Source of the DNA: Massilia litorea
GTDB taxonomy: Bacteria > Pseudomonadota > Gammaproteobacteria > Burkholderiales > Burkholderiaceae_D
Assembly (NCBI RefSeq): GCF_015101885.1
Contig: NZ_CP062941.1
Location: 930,001 to 994,000 of the forward strand
DNA length: 64,000 bases
Direction of reading: 5' to 3'
Under the pieces are notes generated by a model. That model worked only from the letters and a program-made list of their open reading frames with translations. It was not told the DNA's origin and searched no databases. Shown here piece by piece: positions 55,941 through 64,000 of the stretch (the first letter of the stretch is position 1; every line of letters begins with the position of its first letter). The translations under genes and the position numbers were made by a program.

Positions 55941-57517
55941 GTGAACAACGCGCGCCGCGGTTTTCTACTCGATGCGGCGCGGCTGGCGGCGGCCGGCGCC
56001 ACCGGTCTCGGCGTCGCCAGCAGCGCCGGTGCGGCGGGCGCGATGTATCCGTTTTCGCTCGGCGTTGCCTCCGGCTCGCCGCTGCCCGAGTCGGTCATCC
56101 TCTGGACCCGTATCCTGCCCGATCCGCTGAATGCGGCGTCAAGCCCGCCGCTGGCCTTGAGCGTGCGCTGGGAAGTGGCCGAGGACGAGGCCATCCGCAA
56201 TATCGTCGCGCGGGGCAGCGCCGTGGCCGCTCCCGAACTCGCGCACAGCGTCCATGTCGAGCCGGCCGGCTTGCGCCCGGACCGCTGGTACTGGTACCGC
56301 TTCATGCTGGGCGATGCCGTCAGTCCGGTCGGGAGAACGCGCACGGCGCCCGCAGGCGCTGCGTTGCCGTCGAAACTGAAGCTTGCCGTCGCCTCCTGCC
56401 AGCACTGGGAATTCGGACACTACGCCGCGCACCGCCATATTGCCGCTGCCGCGCCCGACCTGGTCGCCTTCCTCGGCGACTACATCTACGAGTGGGGGCC
56501 CTACCGGCTGCGCCATCCGGACCGGGCGACCCGCAGCGACGAATCGTTCACGCTGGCGCAGTACCGCGCGCGCTATGCGCAATACAAGAGCGACCGCGAT
56601 TTACAAGCGGCGCACCTGGCCGCGCCCTGGATCGTGACCTGGGACGACCACGAAGTGGCCAACGACTACGCCGGCGACGTCGACGAGCGGCTCTCGCCCG
56701 ACTTCGCCGCGCGGCGGGCCGCGGCGTATCAAGCCTTTTACGAGCACATGCCGCTGCGCCTTCCTGTCCCGCGCGACGGGCGCTTCGGCGCCATCCGCAT
56801 GTTCCAGCGCTACGACTGGGGCCGCCTGGCGCGCTTCCACGTGCTCGACGACCGCCAGTACCGTTCTCCATTGCCCTGTTCGAAGCCGGGACGCGGCGGT
56901 TCGAACGTGGTGCTGGCGCGCGCCTGCGACGCGCTGCGCGACCCGAGCCGCACGATGCTGGGGCCGAGCAGGAAGCCTGGCTGGCGCAGGGTTTGTTGTC
57001 CTCGCGCGCGCAGTGGAACATCCTGGCCCAGCAGACGCCGATGGCGCAGTCGAGCGGCGTGCCGATCCAGTCTCCCGAGGATGGGCGCTTCTGGACCGAT
57101 GGCTGGGATGGCTATCCGCTGGCGCGGAGACGATTGCTCGATACGCTGGCGAGCAGCGGCGCGAGAAATCCACTGGTGCTGGCGGGGGACGTGCACACCT
57201 TTTATGCGAGCGAACTGCGCCGCGATTTTTCGCGGCCGGTGTCGAAGGCGAATCCGGTGGCGGCGGCGGAGCTGTGCGGTACTTCGGTTACCTCGAGTTC
57301 TCGGCCGCAACAGCGCACGCAGGAGAATGTCGAGCGCAATCCGCACATGCTGTACGGGCGCAGCGACCGGCGCGGCTACATGCTGATCGAGCTGACGCCG
57401 GGGGCGGCGAATGCGCGCTTCATGGCGCTCGACGACGTGCGCGATGCGGGGTCGGGGCAGTCGGTACTGGCGTCGTTTGCCCTTGGGAGTCCGGCGACGC
57501 GGATCGCGCGCGCCTGA
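55941..57517 (+). pseudogene. phoD: PhoD-family alkaline phosphatase, frameshifted
   Basis: A Tat-exported phosphodiesterase/alkaline phosphatase. The N-terminus NNARRGFLLDAARLAAAGAT carries the twin-arginine motif RRGFL. Then VASGSPLPESVILWTRI, VASCQHWEFGHYAAHRHI, FLGDYIYEWG, WDDHEVANDYAGD and RFHVLDDRQYRSPLPCSKPG match PhoD. The frame is lost after RTMLG at 56963. The right sequence (AEQEAWLAQGLLSSRAQWNI) continues one base back in another frame. Metal-binding AGDVHTFYASEL lies in that second frame, to 57517. A single G missing from the GGGG run at 56960-56963 explains it. Joined, the protein is about 525 aa. The start is GTG at 55941. Confidence 0.88.
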
Positions 57518-57572
57518 CCGTGGGATTCGACCGTTGCGGTCGAAACGGTTTTAGCTCCGTGCGAGTGGAGCG

Positions 57573-57712
57573 AACGCGTGGGCACAAGTGCCCACCCTAC
57601 GTTACACGCTGGCCGCGGACTGCGACAAACGTGTTGGCTGATGTGCACCGTACGGGGTCATTGATGCCAATGGCATCAATGACGGGTTCACCGGGCTCTC
57701 GAGCCCACGCGT
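57573..57712. repeat. Intergenic inverted-repeat element, copy 4, interrupted
   Basis: Arm 57573-57602 (AACGCGTGGGC...CCCACCCTACGT) matches the other copies, with GTTAC after it. The right arm keeps CCGTA at 57649 and GGGCTCTCGAGCCCACGCG at the end, but a different palindrome (57657-57683) splits it. It lies between the convergent phoD and fadD genes. Confidence 0.75.
57657..57683. repeat. Perfect palindrome nested in repeat copy 4
   Basis: GTCATTGATGCC, loop AAT, then GGCATCAATGAC, a perfect twelve-base-pair stem. The sequence is unlike the surrounding repeat family. Confidence 0.8.
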
Positions 57713-57760
57713 TTCACAAGATGATCTGCCTGTGCCTCGGCAGAACGGATGCCTACGCCA

Positions 57761-59443
57761 TCAGGCCGACTGCTTCTCGTCGCGCAGCTCGCGCCGCAGG
57801 ATCTTGCCAACGTTGGTCTTCGGCAGGGTCTCGCGGAATTCGATCAGGCGCGGGCGTTTATAACCGGTCAGCTCTTCCTTGCAGAACTCCATCAGCGTCT
57901 CGACGGTCAGTGCCGGGTCCTTTTTGACCACGTACAGCTTGACCGCCTCGCCCGAATGCTTGTCCGGCACGCCGACGCAGGCCACTTCCAGCACGCCCGG
58001 GTGCGAAGCGACGACGTTCTCGACTTCGTTCGGGTACACGTTGAAACCCGAGACCAGGATCATGTCCTTCTTGCGGTCGACGATGCGGGTGAAGCCGCGT
58101 TCGTCCATGATGCCGATGTCGCCCGTTTTCAGGAAGCCGTCCGCCGTCATGACCTTGGCCGTTTCGTCGTCGCGTTTCCAGTAGCCGGCCATCACCTGCG
58201 GGCCGCGCACGGCGATTTCTCCGGACTGGCCGAAGGGGACGGGTTTGTCCGCTTCGTCGAGGATCACCACTTCGGTCGAGGGCAGCGGCAGGCCGATGGT
58301 GCCGGTGAAATCGGTGATGTCGCAGCGGTTCGCGGTGACGACCGGAGACGTCTCGGACAAACCATACCCTTCAACAATTGGGGTGCCGGTAATCTTGAGC
58401 CATTTGTCGGCCACCGCTTGCTGCACCGCCATGCCGCCGCCCGGGCACACCAGGTAGCTCGAGTGGTCGAGGTTCGCAAAGGCCGGCTGGTTGACCAGGC
58501 CGTTATACAGGGTGTTCACGGCCGGGAACACGTTGATCCGGTACTTGCCCAGTTCCTTGATAAAACCGTCCATGTCGCGCGGGTTCGGGATCAGGACGTT
58601 CATTCCGCCCAGGCGCATGCCGAGCAGGGCGCAGACGGTGAGCGCATAGATGTGGTACAGCGGCAGCGCGCACATGAACTGCAGCTGCTGGCCGCTCGGG
58701 GCGCGGCCGAGAGAAGGACCGAACCAGGCTTCGTTCTGCAGCACGTTGGCCAGCACGTTCTTGTGCAGCAGGACCGCGCCCTTCGAGACGCCCGTGGTGC
58801 CGCCCGTGTACTGCAGGAAGGCGATGTCGTCATGCCCGAGTTTCACCGGCTTGAAGGTCAGGCGCGCGCCCTCGGCCAGCACCTTGTTGAAACCGATCGA
58901 ACCCGGCAGCGACCAGCCCGGCACCATCTTTTTCACTTTACGGACGACGAAGTTGACGATGGTTCCCTTTACGCCGCCCAGCAAATCGCCCATGGTGCCG
59001 ACGATGACGTGTTTGACGGGTGTATTCGCAATCACCTGCTCCACCGTGTGCGCGAAGTTCTCGAGCACCACCAGGGCCTCGGCGCCCGAATCCTTCAACT
59101 GGTGCTGCAGTTCGCGCGGGGTGTACAGCGGGTTGACGTTGACGATGGTGTAGCCGCCGCGCAGGGCCGCGGCCATCGCCACCGGGTATTGCAGGACGTT
59201 GGGCAGCATGATCGCCACGCGCGCGCCCGGCTGCAGGCCGCGGCTCTGGAACCAGGCGGCCATGTTGGCCGACATGCGATCGAGCTCGGCGTAGGTGATG
59301 GCCTTGTCCATGCAGGCGAAGGCGTTCTGGGCCGCGTACTTGCGGAAGGACTCTTCCAGCAAATGGGTCAGGGAGCGGTATTGCGTCGGGTCGATCTCCG
59401 CCGCCACCCCCGCCTGGTACGACTTGAGCCAAAACTTGTCCAT
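57761..59443 (-). CDS. fadD: Long-chain fatty-acid CoA ligase (second in the pair)
   Basis: A 560-residue AMP-forming ligase of the FadD type that activates fatty acids to acyl-CoA. It has P-loop YTGGTTGVSKGAVLLH, GYGLSETSPVVTANR, the linker TGDIGIMDERGFTRIVDRKK and the catalytic Lys near NVGKILRREL. The start at 59443 (MDKFWLKSYQAGVAAEIDP) has GAGG five bases upstream; the frame is open to 59524. It shares most of its sequence with the neighbouring fadD at 59546, 102 bases upstream. This tandem pair resembles fadD1/fadD2 of Pseudomonas. Confidence 0.95.
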   Translation of the reverse strand: MDKFWLKSYQAGVAAEIDPTQYRSLTHLLEESFRKYAAQNAFACMDKAITYAELDRMSANMAAWFQSRGLQPGARVAIMLPNVLQYPVAMAAALRGGYTIVNVNPLYTPRELQHQLKDSGAEALVVLENFAHTVEQVIANTPVKHVIVGTMGDLLGGVKGTIVNFVVRKVKKMVPGWSLPGSIGFNKVLAEGARLTFKPVKLGHDDIAFLQYTGGTTGVSKGAVLLHKNVLANVLQNEAWFGPSLGRAPSGQQLQFMCALPLYHIYALTVCALLGMRLGGMNVLIPNPRDMDGFIKELGKYRINVFPAVNTLYNGLVNQPAFANLDHSSYLVCPGGGMAVQQAVADKWLKITGTPIVEGYGLSETSPVVTANRCDITDFTGTIGLPLPSTEVVILDEADKPVPFGQSGEIAVRGPQVMAGYWKRDDETAKVMTADGFLKTGDIGIMDERGFTRIVDRKKDMILVSGFNVYPNEVENVVASHPGVLEVACVGVPDKHSGEAVKLYVVKKDPALTVETLMEFCKEELTGYKRPRLIEFRETLPKTNVGKILRRELRDEKQSA

Positions 59444-59482
59444 TGATGCCTCGCCTTCTTGAATGCTGTGTGTCCAATAAAT

Positions 59483-59514
59483 GCAAAGCCGCCCGATTTG
59501 GCGGGCGGCTTTGC
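59483..59514 (-). terminator. Strong hairpin between the two fadD genes
   Basis: A thirteen-base-pair perfect stem (59483-59495 with 59502-59514) with loop ATTTGG. The T stretch on the minus-strand side is weak (CATTTATTGG), so it may stabilise or attenuate the upstream message instead of fully ending it. Confidence 0.7.
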
Positions 59515-59545
59515 CAACCGACACGCTGGTAACTACACCGGCGTG

Positions 59546-61243
59546 TCAGGCTGCTTGCTTTTGCGTTGTCTGCTGTTCGTCGCGCAGCGCGCGCCGCAGG
59601 ATCTTGCCGACGTTGGTCTTCGGCAGTTCGTCGCGGAATTCGATGTATTTCGGTTTCTTGTAGCCGGTGAACTGCTGCTTGCAGTAGTCCATTAGCGCGG
59701 CTTCGGTCAGGTTCGGATCGCGGCGCACCACGAACACCTTCACCGCCTCGCCCGAGTGCTCGTCCGGCACGCCGACGACCGCGCATTCGAGCACGCCCGG
59801 GTGGCCTGCGATCACGCCTTCGAGTTCGTTCGGGTACACATTGAAACCCGAGACCAGGATCATGTCCTTCTTGCGGTCGACGATTTTCACGTAGCCGCGT
59901 TCGTCCATGGTGCCGATGTCGCCCGACTTGAAGAAGCCGTCGGCCGTCATGACCTTGGCCGTTTCGTCCGGACGGTTCCAGTAGCCGGCCATCACCTGCG
60001 GTCCGCGGATCGCGATCTCGCCCGGCTGGCCGAGCGGTACCGGATTGCCGTCGTCGTCGAGGATGGCGATGTCGGTCGAGGGCACCGGCAGGCCGATCGT
60101 ACCGGTAAAACCCTGCTCGTCGGCGCGGTTGCAGGTGGCCACCGGCGAGGTTTCCGACAAGCCGTAACCCTCGATGATGCTCTTGCCCGTCGCTTGCCTG
60201 AACTTGTCGTTCACCGCCTGCTGCACCGCCATGCCGCCGCCATTGGCCGTCTTCAGCATCGAAAAGTCGAGGCTGGCGAAGTCCGGATGGTTGACCAGCG
60301 CGTTATACAGCGTGTTCACCGCCGGCAGCGTGGTGATCTTGTACTTGCCCAGTTCCTTGATGAAGCCAGGGATGTCGCGCGGGTTCGGGATCAGGATGTT
60401 CAGGGCGCCGACGCGCATGCCCCACATGGCACACGCGGTCAGCGCGAAGATGTGGTACAGCGGCAGCGCGCAGACGATGGTCGGGAACTCCACGTGCGGC
60501 GGCTGCGAGTTTGCCGGTTCGGCCCAGGCTTCGGCCTGCAGCACGTTGGCGATCACGTTGCGGTGGGTGAGCGTGGCGCCCTTCGAGACGCCCGTGGTGC
60601 CGCCCGTGTACTGCAGGAAGGCGACGTCGGACGCGCTGATCGTGGGCTTATCGAAGGGCATCTTGCCGCCCTGGGACAGGGCGTCCTTGAAGCGCACCAT
60701 GTTCGGCAGCGCAAAGTCCGGCACCATCTTTTTCACGTTACGCACGACGAAGTTGACCAGCATGCCCTTGGCGCCGCCGAGCAGTTCTCCCATGCTGGCG
60801 ACGACGACGTGGCGCACCGCGGTGTTTTTCAGCACCTGCTCGACCGTGTGCGCGAAGTTCTCGAGCACGATGATCGCTTCGCTGCCCGAGTCCTTCAACT
60901 GGTGCTCGAGTTCGCGCGCGGTGTACAGGGGATTGACGTTCACCACCGTGTAGCCGGCGCGCAGGATGGCGGCGATCGCGATCGGGTACTGCAGCACGTT
61001 CGGCATCATCACCGCCACGCGCGCGCCCTTGCTCATGCCGCGGCTTTGCAGCCAGGCGGCCATGCGCTTCGAGCACTCGTCGAGCTCGGCGTAAGTCAGG
61101 AAGCGGTCCATGCAGACATACGCGTTGTTCTGTGCGTACTTCTGGAAGGACTCTTCCAGCAAGTGGACGAGCGAGGTGTACTGGTCGGGATTGATCTCGG
61201 CGGGGACGCCGGGGGGGTACGACTTCAGCCAAATTTTGTCCAT
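59546..61243 (-). CDS. fadD: Long-chain fatty-acid CoA ligase (first in the pair)
   Basis: A 565-residue FadD paralogue, starting MDKIWLKSYPPGVPAEINPD. It has P-loop YTGGTTGVSKGATLTHRN, GYGLSETSPVATCNR, the linker KSGDIGTMDERGYVKIVDRK and NVGKILRRALRDE. It differs from the partner mostly in residues around 235-265 and 310-340, where acyl-pocket contacts would lie. It is transcribed first, and its protein ends in QTTQKQAA. Peripheral membrane location is usual in the family. Confidence 0.95.
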   Translation of the reverse strand: MDKIWLKSYPPGVPAEINPDQYTSLVHLLEESFQKYAQNNAYVCMDRFLTYAELDECSKRMAAWLQSRGMSKGARVAVMMPNVLQYPIAIAAILRAGYTVVNVNPLYTARELEHQLKDSGSEAIIVLENFAHTVEQVLKNTAVRHVVVASMGELLGGAKGMLVNFVVRNVKKMVPDFALPNMVRFKDALSQGGKMPFDKPTISASDVAFLQYTGGTTGVSKGATLTHRNVIANVLQAEAWAEPANSQPPHVEFPTIVCALPLYHIFALTACAMWGMRVGALNILIPNPRDIPGFIKELGKYKITTLPAVNTLYNALVNHPDFASLDFSMLKTANGGGMAVQQAVNDKFRQATGKSIIEGYGLSETSPVATCNRADEQGFTGTIGLPVPSTDIAILDDDGNPVPLGQPGEIAIRGPQVMAGYWNRPDETAKVMTADGFFKSGDIGTMDERGYVKIVDRKKDMILVSGFNVYPNELEGVIAGHPGVLECAVVGVPDEHSGEAVKVFVVRRDPNLTEAALMDYCKQQFTGYKKPKYIEFRDELPKTNVGKILRRALRDEQQTTQKQAA

Positions 61244-61397
61244 CAGGTGCCCTCTGTCTCAATAGGTCGTTATCGTCCACGGCGCCGCGTACTAGCGAAA
61301 GCCACCCTGGCGTGCATTATGCCTTTGCTATTGAATGTGATGCTATCGGGCAGCGCCTGCATACGCAAGCGCTTTTGGCACGATTGGAACAGGCACT

Positions 61398-62528
61398 CTA
61401 CGGCATGGCTGCATTGGTGCGCTGCACCATGTAATTCGCCGGCGGCGCAGCGACGTCGATCAGCTTGAGGGCATGGGTGCGCTCGGTTTTATCGAGTTTC
61501 GCCAGGCGGTTCACCTTGCGGTAAAACGCGCTGAAATCCTTTTCGCCTTTGAGCATCGCGCGGAAGGCCGGCACGTAGTCGTTGTAGGTGGCAATCGAGG
61601 CCAGGTGGGCGTTCGACAGCGGCTCGGCGAAGAAGCGGTCGTAGCCGGCGTAGCCGCCCCAGTTCGCTTTTAAAACCTGGTATTCCTCCTTCAGCGCGAT
61701 GAACAGGCGCGCCTTGGCGATGCGTTTATCCTCGTCGGGCACGATCGAGGCATAGGTGCGTTCCAGCTCTTTCCGGTACTTCAGCAGCAGCGCCAGAAAA
61801 TCTTTTCTGCGCACCGTGTAGCGCGCATAGCCCTCGCGCATGGCCGGGTTCCCGAAGCGTTCCAGCCACAACTCGACGCCGGCCTCTTCCACCGCGCTGG
61901 CGAAGGATTCATTGAAACGCGAGTCGCCCGCGACATAAGTCACCTGGTGCGCCAGCTCGTGGAAAATCAGGCGTGCCAGTTCCGCATCGGGATAGTTAAT
62001 AAAAGTCGAGATCAGGGGATCGCTGAACCAGCCGAGGGTCGAATAGGCGCTGACGCCGCCGACTTCGACGTCGCGGCCTTCGGCCCGCAATTGTCTGGCA
62101 TAGGCCTGGGCGTCGTCCTTGCTGTAGTAGCCGCGATAGTTGACGCAGCCGGCCACCGGGAAGCACCACTGCAGCGGTTTCATCGACAGCTCGGGCGTGG
62201 CGACGACGTTCCACAGCACATACTGGCGTTTCAGGGCGGCGTAGTTTTTATAGCTGTCGTTGTCGGGCAGGCCCATTTGCTGGACCGCGAAGCGGCGGAT
62301 CTGGCGCGCCGTTTCCAGGCGGTGCCGGAGGGAGGTGTTGGTGGCCGGGTCGGCCAGCCAGTCATCGATGGGTCGTGCGTCGGAGAGGAGTTCGAGTTGG
62401 CCCTGGGCGGCCTGGGTGTAGTAATTCAGAGTAGAACAACTGGCAAGTAAGGAGACGGCGCCGGCGGCGGCGCTCACGAGGAGCGCGCGCCGGAAAAACG
62501 GGGAGAGTTTACGGGGTAGTTTCTTCAT
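61398..62528 (-). CDS. Lipoprotein zinc aminopeptidase (PF10023 family)
   Basis: A 376-residue putative metallopeptidase. The export signal ends in a lipobox, SLLASC, with Cys31 as lipid-modified residue. The zinc site HELAHQ is at residues 190-195 (HExxH His190, Glu191, His194), followed by NESFASAVEEAGVELWLERF, which contains the third ligand area. COG4324-type proteins are predicted aminopeptidases; their substrate is not known. The ATG at 62528 overlaps the end of the upstream molybdopterin gene by 20 bases; a TTG at 62555 would add nine residues. Confidence 0.85.
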   Translation of the reverse strand: MKKLPRKLSPFFRRALLVSAAAGAVSLLASCSTLNYYTQAAQGQLELLSDARPIDDWLADPATNTSLRHRLETARQIRRFAVQQMGLPDNDSYKNYAALKRQYVLWNVVATPELSMKPLQWCFPVAGCVNYRGYYSKDDAQAYARQLRAEGRDVEVGGVSAYSTLGWFSDPLISTFINYPDAELARLIFHELAHQVTYVAGDSRFNESFASAVEEAGVELWLERFGNPAMREGYARYTVRRKDFLALLLKYRKELERTYASIVPDEDKRIAKARLFIALKEEYQVLKANWGGYAGYDRFFAEPLSNAHLASIATYNDYVPAFRAMLKGEKDFSAFYRKVNRLAKLDKTERTHALKLIDVAAPPANYMVQRTNAAMP

Positions 62529-64000
62529 GTCCGGGTTGGAGCGCGGCCTTTTCAACCTGCACCAGGGTGTCGTAGAAAGTGGGCGCCCGACCCATGTCGG
62601 TCAGGCGCTGGCTGGTCACTTCATTGGCGTTCTTGCCGTCTTTGGAAAGCTTCTTCCACCAGATCGACAGGCCCACCACGAGGCCCGGTCGCGCTTTCTC
62701 GGTCACGCGCGCCTTGGCAACAAAAGAGCCGCGGTCGTTAAAAATACGCGCCATGTCACCGTGCTTGAGGCCGCGTGGGGCGGCGTCGTTCGGGTGGATG
62801 TCGAGGTGCGGCTCGCCCTCGGTTGCACGTAGGCTCTGAACATTGACAAAGGTTGAGTTCAGGAAGTTCCGGGCCGGCGGAGAAATCATCGCCAGCGGAT
62901 ATTTTTTGGCCAGCGCCGGATTCGAGGCCACCGATTCGTAAGGCGGAATATAGGTCGGCAGCGGATCGAGGCCATCGTTCGCCATCGTCGCGGAATAGAA
63001 TTCGCACTTGCCCGAAGGCGTAGGAAAACCGCCTTCGGCGAACGGCGCGTCCGGCATGTTCAGCTTTTGCCAGCCCTTCTGTTTCAGCGACTCCCAATCG
63101 AAGTGGATCGCGCGCGTATGCGTCTTGTCGAAGGCTTGCGCGGCGAGTTCGTCGTCGGATTCGAGGAAGCAGGGATCCGTCAGCCCCATACGTGCCGCAA
63201 GCAACCTGAAAATTTCGCTGTTCGGCTTGGCCTCGCCCATCGGCGCGATTGCCGCGTTATTCGCCATCATGTACAGGTGGCCATACGCCAGGTGCGCATC
63301 GACGTGTTCGAGTTGGGTCGTGGCCGGCAGCAGGATGTCGGCGTAGTCGGCGCTGTCGGTCTGGAACTGTTCCAGCACGACAGTGAACAAATCCTCGCGC
63401 TCGAAACCTTGCTGCACCTTGGCCGAATCGGGTGCGATCGCCAGCGGGTTGGCGTTGTAGACGATGACGGCTTCGACCTGCGGCCCGAATTCGGCCGATG
63501 CAGGTTTTAACAGATCGTCGCCGATGGTCGTCATGTTGATCGTGCGCGGGTTGCGGCCGGCCAGCAGATCGGGGCGCTGTAACTTGGCTTTATTCGCCGG
63601 GAAGGAACCCGAGGTCGAGAGCTGGATACCGCCGGCCGCATGGCGCCAGGCGCCGACCAGGGCCGGCAGGCAGCTCATGTTGCGCACCGCCATGCCGCCA
63701 CCGCGCGCACGCTGCACGCCATAGTTGCAGCGGATCGCGACCGGTTCGCCGCGCAGCGCCGTATTTCCGTACAGGCGCGCCAGGTCGACCACCTCGGCCG
63801 CCGTGACGCCGCAGGTCTCGGCAGTGCGCTCCGGCGTCCACTCGGCGGCGCGCTCTTTCAGTTCCTCGAAGCCGAGGGTGTGGCGGGCAATGTAATCGTG
63901 GTCGATCAGGTTTTCCTCGATCAGCACGTGCATCAGGCCGAGCGCAAAGGCGGCGTCGGTGCCGGGCAGCAGCGCGATGTGCTGGTGGCACTTCTCGGCC
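62509..64000 (-). CDS. Molybdopterin-dependent oxidoreductase, C-terminal part
   Basis: The gene runs off the right edge; 496 C-terminal residues are visible. They carry RCNYGVQRARGGGMAVRNMS, AVIVYNANPLAIAPDS, DSADYADILLPATTQLEHVD, NSEIFRLLAARMG and the final molybdopterin-dinucleotide-binding domain (DIHPNDAAPRGLKHGDMARI). These are features of the DMSO-reductase superfamily. The N-terminal iron-sulfur site and the Mo ligand lie beyond the window, so the reaction (formate, biotin sulfoxide or another) cannot be named. The last 20 bases overlap the lipoprotein peptidase gene. Confidence 0.88.
   Translation of the reverse strand, partial: AEKCHQHIALLPGTDAAFALGLMHVLIEENLIDHDYIARHTLGFEELKERAAEWTPERTAETCGVTAAEVVDLARLYGNTALRGEPVAIRCNYGVQRARGGGMAVRNMSCLPALVGAWRHAAGGIQLSTSGSFPANKAKLQRPDLLAGRNPRTINMTTIGDDLLKPASAEFGPQVEAVIVYNANPLAIAPDSAKVQQGFEREDLFTVVLEQFQTDSADYADILLPATTQLEHVDAHLAYGHLYMMANNAAIAPMGEAKPNSEIFRLLAARMGLTDPCFLESDDELAAQAFDKTHTRAIHFDWESLKQKGWQKLNMPDAPFAEGGFPTPSGKCEFYSATMANDGLDPLPTYIPPYESVASNPALAKKYPLAMISPPARNFLNSTFVNVQSLRATEGEPHLDIHPNDAAPRGLKHGDMARIFNDRGSFVAKARVTEKARPGLVVGLSIWWKKLSKDGKNANEVTSQRLTDMGRAPTFYDTLVQVEKAALQPGHEETTP

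Noticed and set aside
56960..56963. Programmed ribosomal frameshift in phoD
   Set aside because: GGGG alone is not a slippery heptamer and no downstream stimulatory structure is evident; a simple one-base loss explains it.

Overview
The window is a GC-rich chromosomal segment with dense genes on both strands. It looks like a betaproteobacterium of the Oxalobacteraceae (Massilia/Duganella/Telluria type). That placement is an inference from gene content and protein style: the queA-tgt-yajC-secD-secF order, a Pseudomonas-type succinyltransferase arginine pathway with two AstA-like subunits, an nsrR-hmp pair, and adjacent fadD paralogues. No rRNA, tRNA, phage, transposase or CRISPR array was seen. 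Two genes run off the ends: an M1 aminopeptidase on the left and a molybdopterin oxidoreductase on the right.

Layout. 1-4.3 kb: GDT1-family cation transporter, a sugar kinase overlapping a glutathione transferase, and purB. 4.3-8.2 kb: a TonB-dependent receptor divergent from a cytochrome b561 gene followed by two YceI genes. 8.2-14 kb: envelope and stress functions, namely a glycine-zipper protein built from 60-residue repeats, a GlsB/YeaQ membrane protein, a cardiolipin-synthase-like enzyme and an S46 dipeptidyl-peptidase. 14-18.7 kb: an APC permease, nitric-oxide defence (nsrR, a clear NsrR operator, hmp) and an Old Yellow Enzyme.

18.8-31.1 kb is one large catabolic cluster on the minus strand, aruC-aruF-aruG(astA)-astD-astB-gdhB-astE. 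It degrades arginine by the succinyltransferase route, with a large NAD-dependent glutamate dehydrogenase placed inside the cluster so that the glutamate product can enter the TCA cycle. The aruC promoter region has a strong -10 and a candidate ArgR-type (AraC family) site over the -35 position. An AraC/GlxA regulator resembling Pseudomonas ArgR lies 1.7 kb away.

31.4-36.4 kb holds small or accessory genes (DUF488, yciH, an EamA transporter, MarR, an HDOD protein). Two of these appear to have leaderless promoters. 36.4-36.8 kb has no protein gene but carries an imperfect tandem duplication. On the minus strand each copy has a CRP-like palindrome, a -10 box, a conserved ~35-nt stretch and a rho-independent terminator. 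These are best read as two tandem ~60-nt small RNAs under class-II CRP-type control, and they are the most interesting feature of the window.

36.9-47.7 kb is housekeeping: secF, secD, yajC, tgt, queA, recG, a Gfo/Idh oxidoreductase, a DUF3025 gene and pyrC. 47.8-53.4 kb has two orphan small genes, an orphan GltL-type ATPase, a dicarboxylate symporter, a secreted amidohydrolase and a periplasmic asparaginase. 53.6-62.5 kb has an Atm1-type ABC exporter, an acyl-CoA thioesterase, a frameshifted Tat-exported PhoD phosphatase, two fadD genes and a lipoprotein metalloprotease.

A dispersed family of palindromes built on CGCGTGGGC...GCCCACCCTACG occurs at least eight times, always between genes, several times as long inverted pairs.
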